In this document: piece by piece, positions 24,201 through 39,200 of the stretch | How positions within the stretch are numbered: the stretch's first letter is position 1 | Layout: the number at the start of each line of letters is the position of its first letter | Origin: Acanthornis magna | Lineage: Eukaryota; Chordata; Aves; Passeriformes; Acanthizidae | Assembly: GCA_036785705.1 (NCBI GenBank) | Contig: JAWUZG010000051.1 | Span: 15,466,501 to 15,530,500 of the forward strand | Direction: 5' to 3' | Length of the DNA: 64,000 bases | Program-made: the position numbers and the translations under genes | The notes under the pieces: generated by a model | The model's input: the letters and a program-made list of their open reading frames with translations, nothing else | Told to the model about the DNA's origin: nothing | Database searches by the model: none

Positions 24201-27200
24201 GGAAGCTTTGGATAGCATCCTGCACATATTCAGGGAACCCTTTTTTCCTCCCATCTCACCGTCAGCTAAAGAAGCACTGTAACTACAGCAAGCAGAAGGA
24301 TTACATCTGTGGGGCATGTACATTTATGCTTACAGCTGCTTTCATGATGTAGCTATTCCAGGCTGGCCAGGCTTACTTCATGCCTGAGTGGACTGAGTTT
24401 GCTTACTCAGAGATGGGGAGAATAAATAAAAAATTAGGAAAAAGGATGCTCATCAGTGAAAACTTCATTTGGCTTCAAGCCCTAATTAGCACTCTGTGCC
24501 AAGGAGAAAGCAATCAGTGGGATACAAGGTAACAGCCACCTTTTCTTACCTTTTTGCTGTCTGCCCTGAGGTACTGGAGAAATGGCAATTGCTTTTGCTT
24601 AAGCCACAAAACCAATATAGCTGCAGCCTTCCCCAGAGAGGCTGCACTGCACAGAGCCTCGTACCTGTTCCTCTGAATGGATGCTCCCAGAGAGCAAGTG
24701 CAAAGGCAAATCCTGTCACACTTGTATCACCTTTGCTCTGATAATTTATTCACCAAGGCTGAGATCAGGGGAGGCCTAGAGGCTGGGGGTAAGCCACTCC
24801 AGCAGAGACCTACACTTATGCAACCATTTTGGGGGAGGGAGAAGGAGGGATGCAAGGAACACCGCTTTTTCAAATAGCCTCACCCCTTTTCTCTGCACAT
24901 TGCCTAAAGAGTGAGGAATTCCTGAGAGATACTGAGGTGAGAAGTCACCTACCATGTACATTGGTCGGCTACACTGCTGGATACAGTCTGTGTACAGCAC
25001 CATCACTGCTCGCCGAAATATGCCCAGGTCTGTCAAAGGAAAGGATAAAAAGCCAGAATAGCCAGCACAGTGAGCTCTAAAATGCCTATGAGGAAGAAGC
25101 TGACACCCACCAGCTGATAAAAGAGAACCCGAGGGGTCAGCAGATTCATGTCTTGCCCTTTGGGAGCAGTCTGTGCTGAGCAGAAGGGGAGCCACCACAG
25201 GATGTGGATGGCACTTGGCCAGAATAACAGTTAAAACAAAAATAAATTTAAAAATCCCCTCTACACTAGCACTGCCCAGAAGTCACACAGGCCCTGCCTG
25301 CATGTGTAAAGAGGCTAGCTTTGAAACCCCATCTCTGGAAGAGAGGTGTGTGTATGTAGGAAGGGGGAGAAGCACTTTCCATAGAACAAGCTGACAGAGC
25401 AGGGAAACAGCAGAAACAGGTCCCACAGGCTTTAGAGGGTCCTAAGGGGCAGAACACACTCAAGACACTACTGCTCTCAAAATCATTGCAGAAGCTTCAC
25501 TGCAGAGCCATCAGTGGCAGTGAGGATGGACGGACATTCATGAACACACGTGTTTCCCCCTTAGCCACAAAGCAGAGCTTGAAAAGGCTCCTGCACCAAG
25601 ATCTGAGCTCTCCTGTGCTGTATCACTCCCTTCCTGCCACAGAACAGGACCGGCAGTGCTGCTGGCAAACTGGTTTCACTTCTCAAGAGCTGACCCCAGG
25701 TGGCACACAATCCTGCCTCCCCACACACATCCATGCAATCTCTGGCTGCTACACCTCAGCATGATCTGTTCAACACAGAAAAAGGAAAGCTGTGGATAGT
25801 TACCTGAGTCAGGGCCGTCTGAGGCAGACAGGGGCAGAAGAGGAAGGAGAAACAGGTTTATAAGCAGAGCACAAGAGCCAGACTGCCCAGCAGACCCTCT
25901 CCCCCCTCACCCCATGAGAGGGTGTAGGTCACCCCTCTGAGCACAGCGCTAGGGAGAGCTGCAGCTGAAGGGCAGCTCCCTCAGAGCCCAGCTCTCCTGC
26001 CACCACAGAGCACATAGCTCCTGCTATTCTCACTGCTCTGCAAAGCAGTAGCACGAGGACTTCAGAGGCCAAGAAAGCATCAGTTGGATGAGAGGACAGG
26101 GCAGCCCAGAACAGAGGCCACAGAACTGTGCTGCACCAGAGGACAGGAGGCACCCACACACCCAGGAGGAGACAGTTCGGTCCCAGCACTCACCAATCTT
26201 GAAGCGGCCCATGTAGTAGATCTGCGTGCTGAGAGCCAGCGAGGCCAAAACGTGGATTATTGAGAAAATAACCCAGAACCACATGTCATTTTTCCCAAAT
26301 ACCTGAAAGCAAAGACACATTAAAAGTAAACTGAGCCCCTGTTACAGCAGGACAATCCTTTCCTGTCTTACATCATCATAGGACATTAGATAACCTCACT
26401 GAGCACAGTAAAGAAACCCCTAAATCTTCCAACCCGAAAACAGACCTATAAATTTTAAACAAAGTCCAGGGAAACAAGAGGAGCTCAGCATCCTGGAGAG
26501 GAGAGCATCCTTTTTGAATGTTTCTTTAGATGAGACAGGAAGGACAGCAGCCAGCCAAGGGAGCAGAAATGCAGGGACTCCCAGGCCAGGTAAACTCTCT
26601 GCTGAGCTGGGCAGCAGCTCTCTGGCCAGGAGGTAGATTTTTACAAAGGCAGTCAGGGAACCAACTACTACTTTAACAAATGTACTGTAACAGACCAAAA
26701 AGGACAGAACTGCTCTGTAGGCAATTGCTCCTACTGTGCACATTTTCATTTTATTTAAGGACTGGAAGTAACCTGCAAGCACAGGTTATATTAAAACCCT
26801 AATTTTTCATTCATACAATAAGGAGTCCAGAAACTCTGATCTGCCATCAGGCTGTGAGCACTCCCCTCCCCTGGGGCAAAGCACTGGCCTGAACTTTTCA
26901 CTTTGTGTGGGCAGAGAAAAAAAACTACACACCAAAAAGCAAGCAGAAAAGCCACCTCTCCATGAATGGAACAAGGATGACATGCTGCTTTCAAGCTCCA
27001 CTGAACAGCTTCAAAGCATCCCACAAAAGAAGATACAGCAATCCATAATAAAGTCTCTGTGTTTTGAACCTGGGTTGGCAAGATCTACCACACCTATCAA
27101 GAGATTCTTGGGATGTCCCAAGGTCACCAGCTCCTCCTGCATGCCTTATCCCACAGACAGTCTCATAAACAGAGACCTCTGTATTATGTGGCAGTGAGGA

Positions 27201-30200
27201 GCTGACAGCCCACTGGGATCTAGCTGCTAGTTCAGAGCAAGAATACAATGGATTTTGCCTAGTTACTGATGAAGGAAAATGATTCATTCAAAAGAAGGGA
27301 TGCAGAGACCTCCAAGGTAAAGCACAGGTTGGGGATTCTGGTGAGCCCAGCTCAGCATTTGCAATGCTATGAGCAAATGGGCAAAGTCTTGTAGCTTCTG
27401 CCCCAGTGCCCTTCGATAGGCAGGTACTCCAGAAAATTGCCTGAGAGGCCCCCAGGCATTATCCTAGCCTGCCCCTCTCCAAAGATAGGAAGGCCAACTG
27501 CAGGAGCAGTGGAGTATTCCAGCATGGAGTTTTCCAAAGGGAACAAAGAGGCACAAGCAATTAGCTATAAGATACTTGTCTTGGAAGCTCAGGCAGCCTC
27601 ACCCCTCTCCCCTCCAATATGAGTCACCCCACAACAAGACCATCTGTGTGCTTGGACATGAACATCCAGATGCATTGATTTCTCCTCTTGAGAAGGATGC
27701 CATGTGGTGGGCAAAGGCCAAAAAAAGAGCCCACCTAGAGGAATCTGCTTTGCTCTTGTCCTACCTGAAAGCCCAGGAAAAGGGAGGAGGAAAGCCCAGC
27801 AGAACTGGGAAGTCAAATGCTAACAGCTGCTTAACACACTCTTATCCTATTCTGCTGCTTTCCCCAGCCATTTGCACACTTAAGCTATGTTCCCAGCTAT
27901 GCCACCTCCTTCCCAGAGAAGCAGGTGGGTAAGAGGGAGCCATACCACTCCAAGGACAGCCAGGGAGATCACCACAGCAAACGAGGCATAGGCGGCGTAG
28001 GCGCTGGCATTGATGTCTGGGTGTCGTGTCTGGTAGAGCTTGAGCATGCAGAGCCCTGCGATCATGTACATGAAGGAGGTGTCTGTGGAGAGACACAACA
28101 GAAACAGTGCAAACAGCTACTGCTAGTGGTCCCAGAAAGCTGCTCCATGGGCACACAAGGCAGTGCAGCAGGAGGGCCAAGACCAAGCCTGGCAGGCACA
28201 AATCCCTGATGCTGCACTGCATTGTACAGCACTTTGTGCTTTGCCATCTTGCAGCACATTATCCATGCTCCGGGGGAACAAAAACCAAAGGCGATCTGAA
28301 AATAAGGGCCCACCCACAGTGCAACACAACTTCCTGATTGAGCTTAGAAACAGGCAGGTTCCAGAAAGACTTGCAAGGGTAGCGGGATGGGAAACATCAG
28401 CAACTCAGCAGGAGACAGAACATGGCAAATCCTAGCTCAAAAGGAGAGGGGAAACTGAGCTTACCAAACTGGAAATTGGAGTAATTAGGGCAGACATGGT
28501 AACAGGCACTGAGCACCCCTTCCATCATCAGAGCAATGCCCATAGCATAAAAGAGACCAAAATGCTTTGGGATCCCATAGTCCTGGAAGAAAGCAGAGCT
28601 GTGTAGTTAATTACCCTCACTGTCCTGATGACAGCTGAGCTTCCATTCTCCATCACTTCATCCCTCCTAACTCCTACACAAGTCCTCCATTCACCAGTTC
28701 AGCACAGTATCCTGTGAGCAACTACAGGCTCTGGACTTAGACACATGGCATAGCCAGGTGCATCCACAGGCAGCAAGCCTAGCTAATCACATTGAAAATT
28801 CTGGTCTAAAGATTTCAGTGTCTTGGTACCGACATCATGAGACTGAAAGTCTCTGTCCTGTACCATGCAACATCCTGCCCAAAACTGAGAGAGAACTGGG
28901 GATCCAGAACTGCTCTTGTGGTCAGTAGGGTGTTAGAAGAACCTGAGGAACAGAGCTCATCAGCCAATGGGAGAAGGCACTTCCACCACAATTTGGCCAA
29001 GATCTCATCTGAAAACCATAAGCAGAAGACCCTTAAAACTGCTAATGCCTTTACTTGCTACAAAACCAATGAGAACAGAGCTGTTTGTCTCCAAAAACCA
29101 CCAGCACCTCTGCCCACGGGGCTGCAGATTTCTCCATTCTCTCCCACAACAGACTACAGAAGCTCTGGCTACAAGCAGCTCTGCTTCAGAGACTGAGGCA
29201 GCCAAATTCCTCTGAGGTATCATTGGCAGCTCTTGGATAAGACAAACCAAACTTCACTATGAACAGAAGCATCTTGGGATACTCCAACTGTCCCAGTTCC
29301 TCCACAGTGAGTGCTGCAGGAAAAGCCACAGCCACGGGACTCCTTCCTCTGTTAATCTCCTTGTCTTCACAAGCCCAGGCTGGGTCACCACAGCAGTATG
29401 GATATACTGTAAGCAGTAAAGAACTGGGGTGTGCAGGAACATAAGCATCTCACCTAGACCCTTTTGCACAGGGGGAAAAAGAGGAGGATTGAACCCTCCA
29501 GCACGGAAGGCAAATGGAAACCCTTTGTGTATCACTCTGGTTTTGGAGTTCACTCCATTTTCCCTGCCTCCATTCAGCCCCAGGCAATCATGCTTCCTAC
29601 CAGGGTGTAGATATCCTTCATCTCCATGGCCCGACGGTGGAGGATGTCCCTGCGCAACACAATGAGGAGGAAGAGAAAACCCAGCATCATGTGGCCCACG
29701 TTGCTGAGGATGTTGTTGAAGGCACTGCAGGAAAGAAGGTTTAAGGCAAAGCAAGACAACAGCAGGAAGCTGAAAACCCTGAGTTGTGATAAGCTGAATT
29801 TTGCTCACCCTCCACTTCAGCAGCTGCCAAACTGACAGGTTTATGCTCTGGATGACAACTTTAGGTTGAGAAGTTTACCTGTCCCAGTGAATTTAACACT
29901 TCTGTGAGATTTCTGGGCTTTCTTTGCACTCCCACGTTAATTTAGAGAAATGCTACACTGAAAGGACTGATCGGAACTTCTTTGCTGTTGTTCCTCGGAT
30001 ACAAGTATTCCACAGAGCACGGGAGCACCTCATTGCTGTGCCAATGATTTGCAAGGGGTGCCCAGGTGCCATACATTCCAGGGTGCATGTCTCACTGCAA
30101 CAGAGCACCACTGCTGAGCAAAGCAGAAAGATCGGAGTCCTGGACTCACCGTGGTCCTCCCAGCACAGCTACTATGAGCCTGGCCAGGATAAAATCCTCA

Positions 30201-33200
30201 CCTGGGCACAGCACCAACACTCAGGAGGCATGAGACAAAAATGCAGTGATGAAAGGGCCCACTCACCTCAGCACCCCAAGGGGATGAGCACACAGGAAGT
30301 TGTAGTAGCAGATGTCCTGATTGCCTGTCACATTCACTACCTGGACAGAGAGCAGGTAGGACACATGGCATTAGAAATCCTCCCTGCTCTGGGGGGTTTG
30401 CCTCATGCAAACACTGCACAAACACAAGGTGTACCAGGACGCAGCCTAAAGCAAAGCTTTTAAGTTGGGACAAGTTGTTGTCATGGGCCACAAACCTGGT
30501 AACAGTCTTCAGAGGAAACACTGTGTGCTCTCAACCCCCCCACCAATAGACCTGCTTGCAGATATCTGCATAACAGCAGGATAGCAAGGGATGGGAAAAG
30601 GGAGGAGAAATCACTACTATTACAGCAAACACTACTTGCTTTCAGCTGTCTTTTAGGGATAATATCAAATTCCTCCTGTCTCTAAAATGAAACAGGACCC
30701 AAATGAGAGATCAGTTGAGCATGAAAACAGCAGCACTCCCACTTCCCAAGCAAAAACAGCAGAACTGGAAGCCCAGGGAGCCAAGCGAGAGTAGTTAAGG
30801 TAAACCACTAAGGTAAACAGCTCCTCACACAGAGCAGAACGCCTGGGTGATCCCAGTTTCACTGTGACTGTCATCCTTACACAACACAACCACAGAGCAA
30901 ATTTAAAGGCAAGAGGGGAGGCCAAACACACCGTCTGGTAAGTGATGACGAGCTGGATGACCGGCAGGGCATAAAACACCGCAATGGTGATGATGTTCCT
31001 GCAGAAGGGAGACAGCAGCAGCAGTTACGCACACACACTGAAAACCAGGGGTTGCACACCCAGAAGAGAGCCCCATGGTGCTTGTGGAGGAGTGTGCACA
31101 CCTCAGTGCTCTGGGGTTATGATCTCATTAGGGCCTCCTGAAGCAGAGCAGCACATGTGCTTATGCAAACAGGAGGCAAATGCTAAGGACACAGGAAAAA
31201 CCAGGATGTTGACCACAAGCTCATGTGTTTGAGTGCCAGTTTGTCCCCCTTCCCACTGTGTTCCAGTACACTGGTTGTTACCATGCTTAAAAGCAATGAT
31301 GCAAAACAGAATCCACTGCCAGGATCGTGTGTGCACTGGTCCACAAATATCCTTACTTGAGGTATGTGGGATCTGCAGTTACTGGTTGGAACAGGGTCAG
31401 AAAGGGTAACAGGATTGTTCAGAAGTGGTTCAGAAGAAAGGCACGTGGACAGACTCCACAACCAGAGAATCTGGGTCCAGAGCTTGGGCCTTACCAGTTT
31501 GCCTTCTCCTTACCAGAAATAGATTTTGTATTTTTTGCTGACAATCCTTCGGTCCTTCCTGGACAAGTCTGACAGATAGAGGAAAACCTAAAACATTAGC
31601 GGGTGGAGAAAGAGGGGAGAAAACACAAAGCAACCAATGAAAATTACAGTAGCTAGTAGAAGATCTTGATGTATTTGCAGCTTGGTGCTATTTGGAATGG
31701 TTTTACACAGTGAACTCCTTGTGTCCCTTGATTCTATGGGAATCACTTCTGCAAAATTCTCTGACCTCCAGGAATTTCTCCAACTACACAGAGCAGTGCA
31801 GGATGACAAAATGAGGCAATTTGAGAGCTGCTGGCTTAAAGCCTCTCTATGCATCCACTGTAGTCACACTACTTGTACCAAACAGCCACCTATTGTCGCA
31901 GATTATTTTCTCCCTATCTTTGTACTTCCTTGGACTTTCTGGGACACTCTGGGCTTTTTCCTCCTTTCTCAATAGTCTCCAATACATTTTGATTATCCAT
32001 ATTAAATCACTCATTTCAGCAGCCCATTCAGCACAGCAGGAAGACTTTCAGTAACTGAAAAAAGACTAAGCCCCACATTTGGCTTTATTAGATTAAATCC
32101 ACCCCGGAAGGAACCAGGATTTTTGAGATTTCACTGACATGCCCAGTGCTGGTCATGGCCCAGATGTGCCCATGGCCCAGCACAAGGGCCACAGCTGCAA
32201 CAGCAGCCATACCTTAGTGCGGATGATGTTCTTATCACTCTCAATTTCTGGCATGGTGTCGAAGTCGCTCTCCTCCTCCACGGAGCTGTCTGTGTCAGAC
32301 CCAGCTGGGGGCCGGCGCTCGGGGGAGGACAGCTGACGTCCACCACTGGAGCTGGACTCATCTGGGTCAGAGCAGGGAGAAGGAAACAGGCAGAGTAAAG
32401 GCTAATTCCCTCTGTGCAAAGCATGAATAAAGCTGTCCCAGATGCTCTGATAAGCTGAGATGGCCAGTTCAGGGAAAGAGTTTTTCCATGATCCCAAACC
32501 TTCCTAAAAGTATCAGCTTATCAGCTAAGAGCAATTTGAAGGACCATTATCTCCCCTTCTCTGAAGCATTTTAGCTTTTACTCTGCTTTTATTCTCTTCC
32601 TTTTCATCTCTTAACATTTTCTACTTTCTAATACCCCAGGCTTTGAAATCTGGAATTCTGAAACAAGACCAAAAAACTCTAGAGAAAGAAGCAGACTGTT
32701 AGGGGTCAAAAAACACACTCACCTAGTTAACCTTCAGATTTTATGTAAGCTTTATATATATATATCTATCTAAGCTTTTCTAAAAATATTGTAGAACAAA
32801 GACAAAGAAGAAGAAAGTCGAATTTTCAAAGCAGGCAGAGCACCAGCTTTGCTCTCACTGCATCCCCAGTATCAGTCACATTGCCTGCACTTCCTACAGG
32901 CTGGGCAACTCCCAGCTCATTGTCCATATGGACATGGGCAGAACACAGTTTTCTTCCTCATTTCCCAAATGCTTTTAAAAGATTTCTTTGGACATAGGGA
33001 AAGGAGGGGTAGAGTGGTCATTAAGCCCTCAGGAAGTTTTTTTCTCCTCTGCTGCCAGGCCATGATTCACCTTTTGACAGTAGGACAATATTTCTTCCCT
33101 AGTGAAACCCTTGGAGGCAAGAAACTCCAATTCTGTCTTGCTTTATGGCACACAACCCTTCAGCCTCCCAGGGAAAGGCATGCTTTGGATTAAAGGCAGG

Positions 33201-36200
33201 CTGTGAGCTAATAACAGGCTCCTAGAAGCTTGCTTGGAAGGGACCTTTGTCAGTCACAAGTAAATGTCCTGTCTGAAGCAGCATTGTAACCCACTGTTCT
33301 CAGATGACTGTGGCTTTGTCAAAGACAAACATTTCCAATGGCAGTCTCTCAGGGCACCTCTTTTGGATTTGCCACTTCTATTATGTAGGTACTTTTCCCT
33401 AAAGTGCAACCTGAACCTCACAAACTGCAATTTGGCTGTTTTTTTGTTTTAAATAGTTACAAGGTGCTCCTAAAGTAGCTTGCAGCTTTATTCTCCTCTG
33501 GTGTTAAATCACCCTAAAAGTGCCTTCCCCTACCCCAGGCAGAAGCCTCCCCGTGCCCCAGTTCTGGAATATACTGTACCAATAGCACCATAGCTGCTTC
33601 CCTCAGGAGTGCTGGCAGAGATGGGGTGTGAAGAAGCCATAATCCCAGATCCTGCAATGGAAACAGACCCAAGAGGGACAGTTAGTTTCATGTCAGTGCT
33701 TCAAAACATCTCTGAGGTGAATACAACAGCTTGAAGAGCTGGAGGGGCTTGGGAAAAGCAACATTTCTCTAAACAGATGGCAGTCTTCCTCTAGAGCATA
33801 CTGTGCAAAAGGGAAATCCTTGTTTTGCAGTGTGAAGCAAACCCATTCCCTTCAGCCTCCCCACACAGGCTGCCAGTGAGACTGGCAGCATGAGCCTCCC
33901 TCCAGCACCCTGTAGGGATCACACTGTGGGCCTGCAAGACTTGGTAAATTTTAGAGCAAGTCTCATGTTCTTAACAGCCTTCTGAATTTCTAATTCTTCT
34001 CCTTCCCCATCTCATGCATCTCTTCAAATATTGCTACCTTCAGCTATCCCTGGAAGAGTCATTGGCAAGACTGCTGCTACATAATTTTAACCAATCAAGG
34101 AGAAAGAAAAAAATGCTTTATGCAAAAAGTGGTAATGATCTTGTGCTGATGACAAGAAGGGCAAGCCTTTGAGGGCTAGGAACATCCTGCCTCCTGCCCA
34201 CACATATGAAGCAAGGAAGAGTGCTCTCCTGCCTCCACATTCCCTCTTTTTGCTTCCCATGGTGGAGCTCAGTAGCTGAACTTGCAGCAGACTACATACC
34301 AGAGAACAGCCAGCTGAATGCCTTTACTGAGAGGTCAGACACCCATCTCCACAAAAGGGAGGGAAGCAAGGGCAGCAGGAGCAGGACTTTGTTTTCCAGT
34401 CATGACAAACAGTGAGACAGGCTGAGTTGCTTTAAAGCTTCACCCTTCCAACAATATCATGTGGTCAGTCAGCAGCAAAGCAATGCAGAATGTGGCATAG
34501 TATTTAAAGCCACGCAGCCTTACTGCAGCCTGGCAAGGACCTGGCTTCCCGGTACATGACTGGCCTCAAACTGACAGGCACAGGCAAATTCTTCTTTCCA
34601 GCTGGAACTTCTGGGCACTTCTGTAACACCTTGTGTGGGTTTTTATACCATTTTCATTGGCCACATATGTAAAGAGATCTAAAACTTGTCCCTGACTGAG
34701 CCCAAGTCAGGGAAGCACCCATACAGCAATGATACTTGATGTTTCAAGTCCTAATTACTGATTTTCTTAGGCATGTCTGCTGTGCTTGTTGGGCTGGGGG
34801 CTAAGACTTGGTCTCAATTCCGGCTCCTTTACACTCCTGCCCCATCCCTTTAACAGAGAAAACAAACAGCTCAGAGGAGCATCAGAAGTGAACATGGCAT
34901 GGACTGAGCTTCAAAGGGAAGGCTCTGGCACACTGCAGGCCCCAGGTGACAGCCCTTGAGCCCTGAGCTGAGATTGGCAGGATATTGCTGTAGGTTGCTG
35001 TAGGAGCAAGATGCAGCTTCTACTTATCACCTTCAATCCAACCTCCCTCTCTCATGGAAGCTTTTTCTGTTGCTTTAAAAGTCATTTGTAAATCCAGATC
35101 ACTGGGAAGGGGGAAAAGCATTTCCCTATATTCATGGCACCAAGGCACACACACAATTCCTAGGCCTGAGAGTCCTGTCCCACAGGGATACTCCCTCCTA
35201 ATTTTAGACCAGTCTTTATTCTCTCAAGTGACCTGTCAATCTTCTCTCCCAAGTAACCAAAGGAAGATTTAAATCTGGACAAAGCAGGGAAGCCTAGGAG
35301 AAAAGGCACTCTGCCCTGTCTCTAACAGCCACTTAGGACTCAGCTCACCCAATAATTTTAGTTCCACTTCCCACTGTGAGAGTGAGTCAGCAATGTAAAT
35401 GTACCACACCAGGCGTGGTTCCTCCAGCGACTGCCTCCACCAGGCAGTGAGGATGTGGAAGGCAGGGTGCGCCACAGGATTCAAAAAACCCCTGAACCAC
35501 GCAAGCTAGACATAAGATGAGTAACAGCAGCAAAGAGGCACATAGCATGGCAGGATATTTAAAGACAAATGGCAAAGACAGATTGCTGAGCACTTCCATC
35601 CAGTTCCTTGGTGGGAAAAAGGAATAAGGAATAATGAAGAAGGCAAAATCCAGGGGTTCTTGGGAAGGAAAGAAATTCCAATGGGTGGGAAGGGGAGGGG
35701 AAAAAAAAAAAAATCAACCAGAGAAAGCCAGTGTGTCCACTGATCTGGAAGACAGGGAAGATGCTTATTACCATTTTATAAGCATCAGTCAGGCACACCC
35801 TGGAGAGACAATAGATGAAGAAACAGCGTGTGGGTAGGACATGAGTCCTCCCCAGACAAAAGGATGTGGCTGCAACATGCAGTGCCAGGGATGTGAAAGT
35901 GGCAGTGGATTACAAGGGAGAGGACAGGTCACAGAAGCAGCAGGTGCCTTTGGGAGGAAAGCTGTAAACTGAAGGAACGGTGCTCCTCTCTCCCTTCACA
36001 GGGATGCTGTTCTGCTGTCCTCCCCGCTCAGCAACCCAGTTCTCTACTCTCCAGGGCCATACCAAGTTCAGCACCTACACCCTGCTTGGAACCTTCCAAA
36101 CACCAGAATTTAACTTCTACCTCTCTCCAGGGCAGCTCAAAAAGCAGCTTCTAAGCTGCCTTCAGCACATTAAACCTCAACTGCAGCATCAGTAGCACTC

Positions 36201-39200
36201 CCTGGGACTTCTGGTCTCACCTGGCTGAGACTGTGCCTCCTTGTCTCAGACAGTGATTCCTTGTCAGCAGCCTGGAGCTCTTCCACAGCTTTGGAAAGGT
36301 CCCTTCAGCTTACCCAAACTCCCCAACACACAGGCCTTTCCCACTTCTACAGCACCTTAATACCTGCTCGTTTTACAGCAGGATCCATCCCAAATGATAT
36401 AAAATTAGAATATATTTACAGACATTTTTACAGTTCCCTGTTCATGTTGTGAAAAAAACCTTTCACACATATTCCACATACAGGGATACATGTAGATCTT
36501 AGTGGCTGACAAAGCAAGTCTAAGAATTCAAATGCCCCCAGGTCCTCAGCAGAAATATTAAGCCAATTAATGCCAGTCAGAATGAAGTTCCACTGCTGAT
36601 CCTTGAAACACAGCTTGGTTATATTACCATGCTTATCTGATGGTATGTAGCAGACCAGAGAGACTGAAAAAGCTTGTAACCAAGAAAGGAATAACATCAA
36701 GAACCTTCCAATGCTGCCAAAACAACGTCCTCTCTTCGTCCAGGAGAGAGGTACAAATGACCTCATCACCAACACTTTCATCTACTTTGCAGGCACTAAA
36801 TATTTAATCAAAATGAAAAGACTCTCACACTTCAGCAGAAAGCAGGAACTCCCAGTGCCCCTTGTCCATATGACAAAAACTTCCATCTTTTACTGTTAGC
36901 TTCTTAGATGCAGCTCTGTTTTTACAAGGCAGACAACTGCAGTTTGTGGAAATGTGGGTGCAGCACAAAGTAAACGGAATCCAATGCCAACACAAATATC
37001 ATAAACATCACTACCTAACTCTGTTAGTCATTCATTCACCTGGCTGCATGCAACTGTCAGTTAAAAACAAATTTACATTTAAGTTCAATTAAGACATTAA
37101 AAAACCCCATGCTTAAACCAGGCAGAGGAATTCTTCAAGCATAAGAGCTGACATACTCAAAAGTGCCTTGTTCAAAAATCAACAGACCTGGCATCAGGAA
37201 CACAAGCCTGTAGCCACGTCTAGGCCAGCCTTGGCCTTCTTCCAGCCCTTTAAAAGGCAGCTCCTTGGCGTAGGAGTCAGGACCAGGTCTAGGGGAGCTG
37301 GCTTCAAAGGCCCTCTCTTGTGAGGGCAGAGAGGAAGCTCTAACATCTTTCCTCAGCACCAAAGACTATGTGAGCTATCAGGGAAGGTAGCTCCAGGACA
37401 GCAGGAACGCGACTGACAGCCTGTCCTTTGCCTGACCTGGGGCCTGTGCTGTTCACTCAAAGCTGTCACATAACAGAGAAGAGACCTTACCATGCTCAGG
37501 ACTCAATCTCCCAGCCGAAGCCTTCCTCTGAACCCTGAAAAGCAACAGACAGCACTCATGAGACAGCCAACAAATCTCATCACCTGCCAGCCATGGCAGG
37601 ATTATCTAGGTCACCAACAGGTAAATACAGTGCAAGCTCTAAACAAATGAAACCAAGAAAAATAAGCACAAAAGAAACTAATACACACAACAACAAAAAA
37701 AGATAAATACTGTTGGACTAGACACAACTCAGCATAACTGCTTGCTGTCCACCTCTCTAACTCCCAAAAGCAACAGAGGGCTTTTTTACGCCCTCAACTA
37801 TCCACCAGAGCCAGGACAACCATTTCCATGACTTATCCCACCCTACACTACTCAGCATGCTGGGAGAGACCCTCAGACCACCTTTCCAAACCCAACTTCC
37901 CTGCTCAGGGGACCAAGCATGTATGAACCTACTGAAGGGGCAGAAGGAGCTAGAGACACTCATCAGCATGATGCTTAAGAAGCCTGTATCACCTCCATCA
38001 GTGCAGACATCCAGCAGGAGATGGTAGAAAAAAAAACCAAAAAACCCCCACCAACATATTCCCACAACATAGAAAAACAGCAGCAAATAAGAGTAAACAC
38101 TTAGTAATTTCACTGAATTGTTCCAATGAAATGTTTCATTGATGTGTCTTGAAGTCAAGCCATGTTCACGCAGACATTCTTCCCAACACAAGCCCAGACA
38201 CCAAAGTCTGGGGCAGGGGAGGGAGGTAAGGAAGGAAACCAACATTCTTGGGACTCCAAGGTGCTTTTTGTGTCACTGCCACTTACTGCAGCACTCAGTC
38301 CAGCAAGAAAGTACCTTGGTTCCTCAATGCCCTGGCACTCCATAACCCAGAATGGCCCCTTCACAATTCCCACCTGCTGCCCAGTGTCCTCATATAAAGA
38401 AACATAGGGGTAGGGCACTACAAAATGTAGAGGGCAGACCCTTAGGTTTTCATCCTTCCCATGGTCCCCAGAAATATTATGGAGATCATGGGAAGTTTCA
38501 TCTTCCAATGGTTCTCAGGAAGAAGTATTTTCTGGCTGACTGTCAGTAGGAGCCCACTGAGTAGCCATGGACTTCCTCAGCTGCTCTGTTTGGATGCTTG
38601 CCACCCCACGCACCCTAAATTTTCTGCAGGGTGTGGTGTCCCTGAGGCTAGTAAGAAACAGAAAGGCTGTCCTTGTGTAACTCCTTGACTCACCTAATGT
38701 AGTGCACAAAAGCAACCACCACTGAGCCCAGATAAAAGGAGAGGAAACTCAGGAAGCTGAAGAACATGGCCTGGACATAAACAGACTCTGAGGAAAGAGA
38801 ACGGATCAGTCAGCTCACAGAGCAGGAACAACACCTCTCAGGGTCAGTACTCCTGTCCTGCTCTTCCCAATACCACTTGGTAACAAAGCCCAGCCCCAAA
38901 CAGCCCTTCCAAACCCATCTGCTTTCCCCAAAGGGAATTGACAGAACCTGTTGCAGGATCTTCCCCCGTTTCTTTACCCCCAGTGCTATGGTATGCCACA
39001 CAGCCCCTCCTGAAAGGGACCAGGGCTTCAGGTGGTTTTGTCTCATTTGCTGGTGCTTTCTGCACCATTCCTTCAGAGGCTGCTGGCCCAATCATACCCC
39101 TCTAATCAGAAGTGCCAACTTTACAGGGGAAGTTGCATTGCTCTGCCCAAAGACACTGACTTTTAATAGAGGGCACAATGGTCACTTGAAGGTTCTTCGT

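Larger units (their letters stand above)
21221..33579 (-). other. SIDT1: SIDT1 introns 11-25
   Basis: Intron lengths from the 3' end upward: 403, 734, 294, 806, 1117, 774, 375, 1643, 382, 1018, 542, 591, 515, 625 and 1218 nt. They are moderately GC-rich with many short spurious open frames. I see no recognisable repeat, RNA gene or extra exon except the microexon at 25804-25818. Confidence 0.75.
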
